Source of the DNA: Circinella umbellata
Lineage: Eukaryota > Mucoromycota > Mucoromycetes > Mucorales > Lichtheimiaceae
Direction: 5' to 3'
Assembly: GCA_025093555.1 (NCBI GenBank)
Contig: JAIWNF010000009.1
Span: 833,501 to 897,500, forward strand
DNA: 64,000 bases
Shown one piece after another: positions 13,969 through 26,507 of this stretch. Position numbers and translations under genes: made by a program. The notes beneath the pieces were generated by a model, which had not been told where the DNA came from, did not search any database, and saw only the letters and a program-made list of their open reading frames with translations. Within the stretch, counting starts at the first letter, position 1. Each line of letters begins with the position of its first letter.

Positions 13969-14202
13969 ATGGATTATGAAGCAAGCTACCATAATGAAAA
14001 AGAAAATAAACTTCAAAGTCAATGGAGTGCTGAGTAGACCAGCTTAGCCAATCATTACAAAAAAGATTACATGGTTTCACCATTGCCTCATCGAATTACT
14101 TTTCCAGCGCAATACAGCCATAACTATGGAGACATTCAGAGGATTCCATGCATGATAATACTTCACGCTATTTTTATTTTCTTGCGGCGAACGAATTTGT
14201 GA
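13969..14202 (+). pseudogene. Decayed coding fragment of unknown family
   Basis: From ATG 13969 the frame reads MDYEASYHNEKENKLQSQW, meets TAG at 14035-14037, then continues open for 54 codons (TSLANHYKKDYMVSPLPHRI, TFPAQYSHNYGDIQRIP) to TGA 14200-14202. The amino-acid composition is protein-like on both sides of the stop, unlike surrounding AT-rich frames. I read it as a decayed exon, but chance cannot be excluded and the family is unknown. Confidence 0.3.
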
Positions 14203-14418
14203 CAATAGATATATGTTCGTAGTGTATGTGTGTGCACGTATGTATTTTAAACCATATGTATTGTGCGCATGATGTCACAAGAGCATAATGTATCATTTTT
14301 AGTTTTTTGAGGTGTTATTATTGCACTACAGTTTTCTTTTTATTTTATTTAACATGATGTAAATAAGTCCTTATTTTGAATTTAAGTACGTAAATATATA
14401 TATATATATATATATAAT

Positions 14419-14601
14419 GCAGAAGCCATTGCAGCCGTCGATACTGCAATCAAAAGCAATGACAGGCCAGAAACTCGAATGAACCGGCTCCGGATTAAAT
14501 TGAAGACCGGCTGTAACCAATGTTTTGGGTATAATCTAATAAGCAAGGCTAACGAACCGAAAAAAAGGGCTTACCATGTCGCGCTTAGCATGTGTATATA
14601 A
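14419..14601 (+). pseudogene. Isolated coding-like segment downstream of a TA repeat
   Basis: Directly after a TA microsatellite (about 14395-14416) the base composition becomes much less AT-rich. The plus frame starting at 14419 stays open to TAA 14599-14601. It encodes segments such as AEAIAAVDTAIKSNDRPETR and RLRIKLKTGCNQCFGYNLIS. No ATG precedes it in frame. It may be a relic exon of a mobile element or of a deleted gene. I do not recognise it. Confidence 0.3.
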
Positions 14602-15584
14602 TAAAAACTATATTCATACTGATGTAGTAATTTACATTTATTTATTTAATATTATTATTATTATTATCATTACTCTTGACTTAAATCATCTGATAAATGT
14701 TTATTTCATATAAAAATATAAATAAAGGTTACAAAAGAATAACCAAACAACAAGTAATGCTATTTTTATATAGTGAAGTGCTATGACTATAATAACAGGT
14801 AAACCGCTTCATTGGTGACAAATGATATTGCACGGTATAAGTTGTATTAAGGAGTCGTATACTATAAAAATAGAAACATGAAGTGAGGGAAAAAAAGCAA
14901 AGCAAATCTATATTGATTCACACGTACGCATACTTATGATACTATAATATCTAAACGTGCCACTAATAATAAATGATAATGGCTACCTACATAAGATTAC
15001 TAGATTTATTTTGCTTCATACGTTACAATTACAAAAGGAGTATCACATAATAAACAGCTGTAAAATACAATAATTTGTTTACCACCAGATAAATTTATCT
15101 TATCTGCATCAATCTTATTATTAACTGATATCAATATCAACAATATATTTATATTAATAATGAATTGGTTTTTGAATGCATAAAGGTTACAACTTTTATT
15201 ACACAACAGGTTTATGTGTATGTATATTTATTATAAGTTTATATGTGATGCAAGGGCTTTTTCTGGTTTGAACAAAAAAAAACATCGTCGAAGTACAACA
15301 GTAGCACGTGTGATATGTTGATACTCGATTTGGAATAAATCGTGATGGATTCTTCCTTTTTTTTAGTTTTTGGTAAAATAAAACAATAAATATTCTTTTT
15401 CTTGGCGTCTTTATATTATTTTTTGGTACTGGAACAATTATAGTATTTATTGTATTAAAGAAAGAATGTATATATCTATGTATAAAATAAAGTTCACCAC
15501 GTTGTTGGGTCCTCCGTTTAAAGGTAAGTTTGTGTTGATGTCGATGAAGATCGTTTAAGGAGGTAGAAATAAATAATATCAATA

Positions 15585-15626
<42 letters not shown>

Positions 15627-17259
15627 GTTCGTTAATATTTTTTTTATTAAACCTGCTGTTATGGTCATCACGACAATTATATAAGAATGTAACCATGGTA
15701 ACTAACAACAGGTTTATGATATGTTCATATGTAACAATTATCTTGTCAGGTTTTTTTAAGTAAAAGAATGACTTCAATTGAACATATATATAGAAATCTG
15801 AGACCCATTTCATTTTATCATGGTACTTTTTTTTTTCTTTGTGCAACATACTCCATGTGTAAAACGCATGAGTTGTTTACATATTTGACGAGAATTGAGT
15901 CTTATAGTTTGAAACGAGCAACAACAACATATAAACAACATATAAATATATAAATATCACGGTGCATTCATGAACAACGGGTATCAATACTCGTAGACCG
16001 CTGCTATAACAAACAGACCAAAGCTGATAAATTGTACATATATCCATATAAAATCAATTCATTGTTCATTTCTCATTAACGTGTTAATATATCGTTATAA
16101 AATGATGCTGCGTAAGATAGATCATCTTCATTAATAAATGTTTTATTTCTCACTTTTTTCTTTTCATCGTCCAACCCCCCTTTTTTCATAATATGCGGCG
16201 GCTATATAAAAATATGCATTTGGAGTTCGCCGCGTGATTATGATTATGTATGCATCCTAAAAATCAAATTCGCCTTGTTGGCTATTCTTTAGTGCATCGT
16301 GACGACGATAATGATGGTAAATCGATATTCTATTTATTATTCATCGACTAAGTTTTGAACCAGAATTCAAAAAAGATGATGCTGATGGGGGAGTCTTTGT
16401 ACCACAACAGTGACTTTTTTGTGTTCGCGGACTTGCTTATTAGCGTTTTTTACGCGATCAAAAAAGCTTCTCCTCGTTTTTTTCCCCAATATTATTGCTC
16501 TCACACAGACACAGACACAGACGTATTTACACAAACACAGAGCAAAAACCCAAGCGATAATAATTTCTTTTCCTCTAGGCCCCTTTTTTATTTTTTACTA
16601 TTTATTATTTTACTTCTGCAAAACTTTACTAATACTAACTTATCATATTAGAACGTATCGGCCGCGTTCACTTCCGACTTCTTTTTTTTTTTCTTCTTCT
16701 CTTTTCGTTTTCAAAGAGAATAAATCGTACCTTTCACAAAAAAAAACCCCCCCTTTTTTCAATATTATTTTAATTCATTGGCATCGTTGTCCATTCATTC
16801 CTTTCCAATAACATTTCATATTTCCTTTTTTTTTCCATTACCACTCTACAATTTAAAAAGTCTACATCAGAAAGGAAGAAAAAAAAGAAAAGACGATAAA
16901 ACGTAATTAGAGAGAGTCATCTCAATTTTACACTCGGGCCACCTAAACAAATATATAACTTTGTTTTTTATTTCTCTCTCTCTCTCTTTCCTTCTTTCTT
17001 TGTGTAATACACAAGTATATATAATCTTTATTTTATTTATTTCTGTCTTTATACTTTCCCTTCCTTTCTTTTTCTTTTTTTTCTCTTTCTCTCTCTCTCC
17101 CTCTCTCCCTCTCTCCCTCTCTCCTTCTCTCTTTTTCCTCATATTTATTCGCCAAGTTCTTCGGGTTACAAGAATTCAGGAAAAAGTTGTTTTGAAAAAG
17201 AAAGTTTAAGCAAAAAAGAAGGAAAAAAAACATAAGAAAAAGAAGAAGACAATCACTGT
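14602..17259. other. Gene-poor intergenic region with low-complexity tracts
   Basis: Contains an AAT trinucleotide run (about 15586-15625) and long pyrimidine-rich tracts (about 16970-17135), the latter just upstream of the kinase gene. Open frames here encode poly-Tyr or poly-Phe/Ser repeats and are not called. No gene seen. Confidence 0.45.
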
Positions 17260-17362
17260 GTGAGTATCATCATCCAAACAATCATAATTAAATGAAAAAA
17301 AAAAGTTTAAATCTTTTCTTTAGTTGAAAATCTAATTAAAATATTAATTTCTTCTTTTTCAG
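17260..17362 (+). other. Probable 5'-UTR intron of the DYRK kinase gene
   Basis: A GTGAGT donor at 17260 and a pyrimidine-tract TTTTTCAG acceptor ending at 17362 bracket an AT-rich segment. The first ATG after it is 17383. Inferred from signals only. Confidence 0.4.
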
Positions 17363-17382
17363 TGTTTGGATCCTTTAATTTC

Positions 17383-20300
17383 ATGTCATCATCGACGTTA
17401 ACAGGACCGTATATTACTGAGTCGTGGATACATATGCAACAACAGGGACATGGGTTGCAAAACAGAAAACAGGATAATAATCAATCTAAAATGTTAAATG
17501 AAGGAGGAGGTGCTGACGGACGCTATACTAAATCCACCGCCAGTTCCAGATCACGCGCTACTAATACAACTACAGGAGCAACAACAACTAATAGTGCATC
17601 TACTACTAAATCAGACGATCAACATCATCCTCAACCACGTTTAGGACCACGTAAAAGTATTAAAGAACTGATGCAACATATTTATGATGAAGATAATAAT
17701 GGAATTACTTGTAATGGTATATATGAGGCATTTGCACAAGTTGAGAATGAGCAACCTTCTTCCATAACTACAAATAATGCAATATCAAGACGAAAAAGTG
17801 TTGCACCTCAACAACAACAACAACAACAACAATCAACTGTTGACACAACTATACGATTCCGTAGAAAATCAACACGCAACGAAGAAGCAATATCTAATCG
17901 TACGAGGGGTGGTCTTACCACGGGAACAACAAATAACAAAACAACAACAACAACAACAGCATCACCACGGGTACGTGCGTTAAATACAAAGAAATCAAGT
18001 GATAGTGTCCGATCTTCCGGTACAGGGACTACACCAACAGCACGTAGGCGCCAATCCTCTATGATACGTAGACCCAGTGACACGGACAATGATGAAAAGA
18101 ATAAAAAGCAAAGTGCTGTCAAAACATTGGAGTCGGAAAAGGAACCCGGGAATGTTATACGGCTAACCGATGCCCTTCGCGACACACTTTTTGTGGAACG
18201 CAAACTTGCGCGTCAGGAACTCGGCCTGGCTTCCGACAGAGCATCACATGCTAACCTAAAGTCACCAATAACAACAACACAGGCAAACAGACCATCTAAT
18301 GTACGACGTGCTTCATCCAAACCAAATTTAGTGGAACAACGTCGTAAATCATATATTACTCCACGTTCTTCTGGATCTCCAGATGAAAAACAACAACAAC
18401 CATCCTCACGTTCACGCGCCGAACTCATCAGTGATGTCAAGCGGAGATTAAGTTTAGGCAAGGAAAAAATGCGAGATTTGGAAAAGACCTGTCATCACCA
18501 ACAACAAAATAATCAAAAGCAAACGGCCACTACTACTACAAGAGAACCACGAAGAAGAACGTTATCTAGTGGGTCCATATTAAAAACTGGATTAAAAGAT
18601 GATTATGGTCGACGAAAATCAACGGTGGCTGCAACATCAACAACAGCAGATGGAAATAGTTATATGAAACCAACTCTTGCAGACATGCGTCGTCGTTCAT
18701 CAACAACGAATGTTTCGACACAACTTCAACAAGAAGAAAAAGAGGAATCATTAATGATGATGGCAACAAAACGTCGATCAGCACTTGCATCATCGAGAGC
18801 TAGTAGAGAAACAGGAGCACAACCTACTAGCCGTGCAAGCAGTGCCAGTTCATCGGGCAAAGGAACTCCAGGGTCAGGGGATGACCATGATGCACGAAAA
18901 TCATCTATTACTTCCACGGCCGCACGACGCCGAAAGAGCCGAGGATCAATTTATGCTAGTGGTACTTCATCTACTGCGGGTGAAAATAATAACAGTACTA
19001 ATACTAATAATGGATCAACTCGTACAAGAAAGAAATCGATTGTCGCTATGGATGATTCTTCTTTACATATGCGCCGTCAACGGCGTCTTTCACGGACAGA
19101 AAGTCTAAAAGAAGGTGTACCTACCGATCCATCACTTAACGCTGCTATGGAATGGCGTAAGAAAAATCAAGATATATCTACAATTAATGTGAATCGACAA
19201 GCAAAGGGCTCTACAACCACTCGAAAGCGTGGCAAGGTATATATATATTTGTCTTTTATTTATCGTTATGACTAATTGATCATTAACCAAACTCAATATG
19301 TGTTTATCTATAACTGATAGACTTTACCAGGTAGTCTTGCAACCCCACCACCCATACAATCTCTTAATTTACCACCTATGAAACTGGAACCTATTCAAAT
19401 GAATATACCAACAAAACAACGGCAACGACAACGATCGGTGTCACCGACCCGCATTCCCAAACCATCCCGATCTTCGGCTCTCGGCACAACACCTAATACA
19501 GCTAGTGGCACCAGCAGTGAAGAAGAGTCTTCCTCAGCCACTAATAAAGTTCATGTTCCGTCAACAGGAGCTACACATACCCAAACAGGTACTACCGCAG
19601 CAGGTACTGCAGCAACAACTACTACTACAGGACGTGTGAAAAAAAGTAATCTTCTGGCATCCATGAATATGGATCGTCGAGCTTCACTTAAAACACCTCG
19701 TATCACACCTGCATCTCCACGAGATAATGCTACAAATGGTATTTCATCTGCTACAAATTCACCCCGTGCACGACCGATCCATACCCGACGACCCAGCGCA
19801 AGCAGCGCACGCAAACTGTCTCTGTCCATTGTAAATACTAAAAGCGGACTTTACGGCAGTCATGAAGATGGGTCGCCTTCTATCGGTCCTGTTCCGACAC
19901 GGACCCGAAAAATCAGCGCAACTAGTCTAGGAGCAACAAATCGATTGTATAGCGCTAATAATAATAGTCGAAAAAATTCAATTGCTTCTGCTACAGAACA
20001 CGAATCATTGGTTGATAAAGAAGTCAGCATTCGTAAGTTTTTATTTGTATATGTTTGTTTGTTTGTCTGTTCGTTTTTTTGTTTGTTGAAAAGGAACAAG
20101 AGGAAATGGAGTTAACTTTATGATGTAAAATATGAACTTTATATTTACATATACATTAGAGCGTCATCGAGCTATGAGTCTTCATGAACGACTCCAAGCC
20201 ATGGTACGACAACACAATGAAAATACACCCATAAAAGAGACTTATACAGCCGATATGCAGTATTCATTTATGCGTGATCGACGAGCACGACGAAGTCAAA

Positions 20301-22161
20301 CTTATGATATGGATAATACTATAATTGATGGTATCAATAGTGGTAACAATGGGGATGATGGTTCTTCGCCTAATACAACCTCACCAGCATTAAGGTCACC
20401 TAATCGTATCACTGATTCATTAATGTGGGAAAAGGAAATGGCAGAAATTGCTGCGGCTGGTATTCGTGGTCCAAAAAGTCCTACCACGGCTATAAAGTAC
20501 TATTCAGCTTACTTGTCCCTTTACGAGCGTAATGAGATTCAGGAATATACTCAAATTTATTTTATTGGTCATCAAGCTCAAAAAAACCCAGCAACACCTG
20601 ATCAATCCACATGTAATTACGGATATGATGATGAACGAGGAGATTATAACATTATTGTTAAGGATCATCTGGCCTATCGTTACGAAATCATTGATGTGTT
20701 GGGCCGTGGTTCTTTTGGTCAAGTTGTCAAATGTTTTGATCATAAGACTGGTATGACTGTGGCTATCAAATTGATTCGAAACAAAAAACGATTCCATGCT
20801 CAAGCACAGACCGAAGTTAAAATATTAAAAGATTTGGTTGAATGGGTAATGTATATAAAACCGAAAAGGGGTTATTATTATAATTATTATTATTATTCAT
20901 AACTCGTTTGTATGTTAATATGTATGGGGGGAACAGGAAAAAAAGAAGAAACATGATATTAATTCAATCAATTATACAGGATCCCCAAGATCAACATCAT
21001 AATGTCCGGATGACCGATTATTTTGTTTTCCGTAATCATTTATGTATTGCATGCGAGTGTTTAAGTATTAATCTCTATGAATTTATAAAGAACAATAATT
21101 ATCGAGGGGTTACTCTTAATCTTATTAAAAGGTAAATAAGAGTGATATTTACTTATATCGATATTCGGTTACACCTATGCATTATGAATTACATTACTAA
21201 TAATGCACCTTGTAATGATAATAATAGGTTTACTATTCAGTTACTACAATCTTTATGTCTACTGTTTGAACACGGTGTCATTCACTGTGATTTAAAACCG
21301 GAGAATATTCTTCTCAAACATCCAACAAAGAGTACTCTGAAAGTTATTGATTTTGGCAGCAGTTGTTTTGAGACTGATCGAGGTAAATATACATACCCCA
21401 ATTAGAAAAATGTAAAGATAAGCATGGAGGCCATGAAGTAATAAATATTGACTCCCATTATATTATCTTCATATTTATCTAGTATACACATATATTCAAA
21501 GTCGATTCTATCGGTCACCCGAAGTTATTCTTGGGATGTCTTATAATACGGCCATCGATATGTGGAGTTTAGGATGTATTCTTGCTGAACTTTATACTGG
21601 TCTTCCTTTATTCCCCGGTGAAAACGAACAAGAACAACTTGCATGTATTATGGAAATCCTTGGTGTTCCACATCGTTATCTGATTGAGCAAAGCTCACGA
21701 AGGAAACTCTTTTTTGATTCAAATGGCAATCCACGCATTATACCCAGTTCCAGAGGAAAGAAACGCCGTCCAGGCACTAAAACACTTTCCCATGCGTTAC
21801 ATTGTCATGACAACCAGTTTTTAGATTTTATTGAAAGATGTCTTTGCTGGGATCCTGAAAAACGAATGACTCCTGATGAAGCGTTATGTCATGAATGGAT
21901 TATGTCACGTCATAATAGTAAACAAGGACATTCACCTGTATGGTAAGTTGTTTATTATCATTATTAACCAAGTCTATTGGAGATGAGATTATTTGTTGTT
22001 GTTTTACAAGACAATAATAATAATACTAATTTTTTTTATTTATATTTGTTATCTATTATAATTATAATAGTACTGATTCACCAGCAAGCAATACTGATGA
22101 TAATGTAACAAAACATTTAGCAGTTGCAAATGCTGAAAAAAAGGCTAAAGCTGTAATGTGA
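17383..22161 (+). CDS. Dual-specificity DYRK-family protein kinase (class II, Pom1/DYRK2-like) with long disordered N-terminus
   Basis: Seven exons: 17383-19236, 19321-20032, 20160-20845, 20980-21131, 21228-21382, 21483-21942, 22071-22161; about 1369 residues. The first 850 or so residues are basic, Ser/Thr/Gln-rich and disordered, with many RRKS/RRxS-type sites and poly-Gln. A DYRK-homology box follows ([20 protein letters not shown], about 965). The kinase domain has Gly loop [14 protein letters not shown] lysine, catalytic [17 protein letters not shown], activation loop [15 protein letters not shown] with the autophosphorylated second Tyr, and [15 protein letters not shown]. The insert [13 protein letters not shown] and [18 protein letters not shown] are DYRK2/Pom1-like rather than Yak1-like. 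Family members control polarity, septation or stress growth; the exact role is inferred. Start is the first ATG after the likely 5'-UTR intron. Poly-Gln length probably varies between strains. Confidence 0.88.
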
Positions 22162-23560
22162 TGATATTTTATATTCTGTGTATACCATTTCTTTTTTTCT
22201 CTTACTATTATTATTCCTTTCTTTTTTACAAACAATTACTATTCCCCTTTCCCCTCTAAAAAAAACCCACACAACAAAACTGTCTTTCCTTCTTTTTCTC
22301 TCACTCTCCACCCAAAAAAAAAAAGAGAAGTATATTATTCCAGATTGGATTTTCACGAACGTGATTTGTTTTATTATTATTATTGATAATGATAATCAAA
22401 CTTTCCTGTTTTTTATATAAATTATGCATGATAGTAAATAGAATGACGATCAATATATATCACTTTTATTTTTTTAGGTGATGAAGTTGGTATATAATCA
22501 TGAGGTGATTGACCTATGATAAACATTTTTACTATTATAATGTGATCTACATACTCCCATTTTATATATAGACCGGTCACAGATCTATGAAAAAAGATAG
22601 AGTTAATAATCTTGGATCACGTATCAACAGATCGACTTCCCCTCTTTTAAAATAAACATAAAAGTCTACAATAATTATTTTCTTTCACTTGATATTGGGA
22701 TGTATTCCAAATTAATATGCACTTTCATACATAGTGATGATATGAGCATTTATTTATTACAATGTGTAGAATTATCAATTTAGGTATACGTAATACTCTT
22801 GTTTACCTGTACATGTCGCAATCATACCTTATTTTGTATCACCCTTTAGCTGATGAATCTTATGCAACATAAGTTTATCTAAAAATTATTTCAGTCATAT
22901 ATATTAATAATATATTTTTTTATAAATCAAACTTGCACCATTTTGACATATAGTGATTATTTGAGGTCACCACTTAATATCATTAGTCAAGGTTCATCTT
23001 TATAGTCTCAACATGTATAAATTTATCGTTATAATATTTATAACTATTACAAAGACTTTAATTTGCTATTAGTAATAAAAGATGATATTTTACACGCTGG
23101 TAGTTGTCAGCACAACAGTGTACTTCGCTTCTTCTCTTTTCTCACTTTCAAAATAACTCAATTTGTTACAAGTGTGTGTGTGTGTGCGTATGTGCGCTAC
23201 CCCAATCAATGCATCATTCTCCGCAGAGGAAAAAAAAATTTTCTCCTAAGGTCAGACCGCACTTGAGTGTTCCTCCTCTTTCGCTTCGCGCTTGCTATAT
23301 TGAAAGGTGTGTCTCGATTTTTTGATTTTTATAATTTGCCAATGCCACCACTACCCTTTTCAACTTGACGTCTTTTACTTTCCAGCAATTCGTCTTCATT
23401 CCACTTAATACATTTATTGGAATTCATAAATTTGTTATATATATATATATATATATTATACTACCCCTTTTCATTTATTTATTTTAACAATTTTTAAATT
23501 TCGGTGGCTTGGTGGTTTGGTTCTTTTGACCCCAACATGTATATTCATCGCGATGTGCGC
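22162..23560. other. Intergenic region
   Basis: No gene seen. It contains homopolymer A/T tracts, a short GT run near 23174-23187 and a TA microsatellite near 23437-23457. The last few hundred bases should be the promoter of NAC beta. Confidence 0.45.
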
Positions 23561-23605
23561 GTAAGCTTTTTATTTTTATACTTATACTTTTTGTTATACT
23601 TATAG
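23561..23605 (+). other. Possible short 5'-UTR intron of NAC beta
   Basis: GTAAGC at 23561 and TATAG ending at 23605 enclose 45 bases, nine bases before the start codon. A 5'-leader intron fits a highly expressed gene. Signal-based inference only. Confidence 0.35.
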
Positions 23606-23614
23606 AATAAAAAA

Positions 23615-24411
23615 ATGAACAACGATAAGCTCGCTAAGCTCCAAGCTCAAGTCCGTATCGGTGGCAAGGGTAAGTTTGACATTATTATTATTTTTTATTT
23701 AATTGTCATAATTTTTTGAGGTACCAATAAATTTTGTTAGTTCGAATTCAAGTTGTGAGCTAAAAATTAAAAAAAAAATATGTATACTCTAAAACATATT
23801 AGGTACTCCCCGTCGTAAGGTTAAGAAAGCTACCAAGTCTACTGGTGGTGATGACAGAAAGCTCCAAGGTGCTTTGCAAAAGTTGGGTGTTCAACCCCTT
23901 GGTGGTATTGAAGAAGTTAACTTCTTCAAGGATGATGGTAAGGTCGTTCACTTTGCCAACCCCCGTGTTCAAGCTGCTATCAACTCCAACACCTTTGCCA
24001 TCCATGGCCGTTGTGTCGAAAAGGAATTGACTGAATTGGGTAATGTATCTTGTTTTGTTGTCGATTAGTGGAGAAAAAAAAGGGGGGAAGAACATATAAA
24101 GGAGGGAAGCAGATAATGATTTGGATTAATTAATTATTTGATTTATATGACATACACTAATAAATAATTTATATACATACATCTACATGTATGTTTAACT
24201 TAATGTATTTATAGTTCCCGGTATTTTGAGCCAATTGGGTCCTGACTCTTTGGCCAGCTTGCGCAAGCTTGCTGAAGCTTACCAATCCGCTCAAGGTGGT
24301 GCTGCTGGTGGCGAAGATGATGATGAAATCCCTGACTTGGTTGAAAGCTTCGATAAGGCTGAAGTTGAGGATAAGGCCGAAGAAAAGGCTGAGGGTGAAG
24401 CCAAGGCTTAA
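23615..24411 (+). CDS. EGD1: Nascent polypeptide-associated complex subunit beta
   Basis: Three exons: 23615-23669, 23803-24039, 24215-24411; 162 residues, the usual length. NAC beta pairs with NAC alpha at the ribosomal exit tunnel and guards nascent chains from mistargeting. The N-terminus has the ribosome-binding basic motif (GTPRRKVKK, split by intron 1). The NAC barrel follows ([50 protein letters not shown]), then an acidic Glu/Lys/Ala tail. Codons are strongly biased to C endings (ACC, AAC, CCC, GGC, AAG), unlike the regulatory genes nearby, which fits high expression. The start is the only ATG before the conserved N-terminus. Confidence 0.96.
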
Positions 24412-25135
24412 AATAAAAGAATTGCATAATTAGGCATTTTGTTTTTTTTCTCATCTCTCTCTCTCTCTCTCTTTGTTTTCTTTTTTTTCGTCATGATTGG
24501 AATAATAATAAAAGAGGGCTGTATTTTTTTTTGAGTATTATCTCTGTTTATGTTTTTCTTTTCTTTTATGTGTTGCGATAAAGCACCTGTTAATAATTAA
24601 AAATAGTATTAAGTTACTAATAATAATTAATAATATTGAGCGACGGTTCTATTTCAGTTATATACAAAACATATTAAGGGGGCTTTATATTGGTTGTTTA
24701 ACAAAAGAAGAAATCGAGAATGTAACCCTTTTGTTCTTTTATTGTAACAATGGTTGTTGATATACTTATTATTATTACTACTCCTGGGACACATGGTTTT
24801 TACATTACTTATTAATCTGATAATAACCATAATAATCATAAATAAGACCGCATTTGCTTTACTACATTACTTATTTATATCCTTCATCACTTAATATAAA
24901 GGGCATTAAATAAAAAACTATAAAAACCCTTCGGATCACAATTGTTTCTCTTTTTTTTACTTTTATTATACTTCTTCAAAACCAACAAAAAAAAGAGAGA
25001 GCAAAAAAAGAGAAACCCCTTCTCTATTACACATATTTACTCTCCACCTAATAAAATAAATAACCCATTCCAATCCTTCTTTTTATCAATTATATCTTTT
25101 TATTATCAATTTCACTTTCTTTTTTCGTTTGTATA
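24412..25135. other. Intergenic region
   Basis: Holds the NAC beta 3' end (CT run near 24452-24472) and the AT-rich upstream region of the microprotein gene at 25136. No gene seen. Confidence 0.45.
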
Positions 25136-25396
25136 ATGTTTCATAACTATAATTTACTTTCTCTCTTTTCACAACGTCTTGGAAACTCTCTGGAAAATGA
25201 TCATTATGAACAAATTGACGAGGCTCGCCAATGGTATTATTGCTTAGCGTGTGATGTTGGATTCGGTTCACGTGATAGACATCAATGGCACCTTGAAGTA
25301 TGTCCTGGAACTAGAAACTGTTCCCATAGCAACAGCCATCAACATGGAAACCACAAAGACACCCATCAATTATCACCTATGATTCAGCAACACTAG
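25136..25396 (+). CDS. C2HC/C2H2-type zinc-finger microprotein, 86 aa, intronless
   Basis: ATG 25136 to TAG 25394-25396. The centre reads YYCLACDVGFGSRDRHQWHL followed by EVC. This is a Cys-x2-Cys-x12-His-x3-Cys spacing typical of a single classical-type zinc finger, with the aromatic residues such fingers carry. The N-terminus is Leu/Asp/Glu-containing and the C-terminus is His/Asn/Ser-rich with several HxH pairs. The small size and single finger suggest a protein- or metal-binding adaptor; the function is unknown. Coding character is supported by the intact finger. The alternative is that this is one exon of a longer gene, but no donor is needed. Confidence 0.6.
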   Translation: MFHNYNLLSLFSQRLGNSLENDHYEQIDEARQWYYCLACDVGFGSRDRHQWHLEVCPGTRNCSHSNSHQHGNHKDTHQLSPMIQQH

Positions 25397-26048
25397 ATCT
25401 CATATACAAAAAATCACACAACTCCATACAAAAGACAAAAATTAGAATCATTTCAGCTGTAATAGACGCATACATACAACTTATATACATACTACATATT
25501 TACGTACATTATTTTCATTAGCACCATTTTTTTTTTACATTTCAATTGCATATTTTCTTTCCTTCATTAATATAGATCAAGCTTTTATTTTTTATTTTTT
25601 ATAACATTTTATTGTATTTGTTGATCAATTTGGATCATATAACATATATCATTGCGAGTTAAAAAATAAAATAGAAAATTATAACAAAGCTTTTTTTTTA
25701 TACAGATAAGGTTTAATTTACTGATTTCAAAGTTACTATACAAATTTGTGTGTGGGAGGATTTGTGTTATGTGGGTGGAACATAAAGAGCGGGGGCGGCT
25801 TTTTCTTTCAACCTTTTTTTTTTTTTTTGCGGCGGCGACGACGAGGGCAATGAAGATATTTGTACTTGCTGAAAATATGATATGGTAATAATAAGCTTTG
25901 TAATTGTTGGCCGCTTTTTGTTGGCCGTCGTGCCTTGCAAAAGAAAGGGAGATGGTCTTGATACAATAGAGAAGTGTTTTGCTTTTGTAACGTTGGTATC
26001 CACCGGATTAAAAATATCGAAGTTTGTTTATCATAATTGTAAAAGATA
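25397..26048. other. Convergent 3' intergenic region
   Basis: Between the zinc-finger microprotein (+) and the Ecl1-like gene (-). It has poly-T and a GC-richer GCGGCGGCGACGACG stretch near 25829-25845, probably untranslated region. Both strands show short frames without coding support. Confidence 0.4.
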
Positions 26049-26433
26049 TCACGTGTCCATGATGGAGAGGACAGGCGAGTTGGGTGGTGATGGAATATAT
26101 GAGAAAGATTGATGCTTGGCATGGTTATTGTTGTTGCTGTAGCTGCTGTTGTTACGCTCACTACCATAACATCCAAGTAAAGGCGAGGATGGAGGTGACA
26201 ATGGAGTACTTGGGAATTGATAAAATTTGTCTTGTTGAGTAGTAGCATCTTTATTTGCACATTCAGTGGAACAGTATAACTATTGGGTATAATAATAAAT
26301 TTAGGTGGTTAGATAAATTACATAAATGTAAACACGTGAAGAATAAAATAATAATTGACAAGTAATAATTGTATATACATACGTTGTCTTCAATAGAGTG
26401 ACGGTCACAGATAATACACCAAGAGAGATCCAT
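26049..26433 (-). CDS. Ecl1-like zinc-binding microprotein, 93 aa
   Basis: Two exons on the minus strand, 26433-26383 and 26279-26049, spliced by a GTATGT donor and an AATAG acceptor in phase 0. The joined N-terminus reads MDLSWCIICDRHSIEDN plus LYCSTECANKD. This is a CxxC...LYCSxxC arrangement matching the zinc-binding Ecl1/Ecl2/Ecl3 family, known in yeasts as extenders of chronological lifespan. The rest is Ser/Pro-rich (STPLSPPSSPLLGC, YIPSPPNSPVL) with SP sites that could be phosphorylated. The intron splits the zinc site between its two CxxC halves, so single-exon gene finding would miss the gene. The family call rests on the spacing and the LYCS motif; the role here is inferred. Confidence 0.7.
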
Positions 26434-26467
26434 GTTGAAAATGTATTTATATATATATAATAAGATA

Positions 26468-26507
<40 letters not shown>

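Noticed and set aside
15199..15849. 216-codon minus-strand open frame
   Set aside because: It contains a long poly-Tyr run from an ATA/AAT trinucleotide repeat, shows no domain and has no splice context; it is repeat translation.
16867..17233. Several Glu/Arg- or Ser/Leu-rich frames on both strands
   Set aside because: Translations of a CT/GA-rich tract upstream of the kinase gene.
17808..18203. 131-codon minus-strand frame
   Set aside because: Antisense shadow of the DYRK N-terminus (poly-Gln read as poly-Cys).
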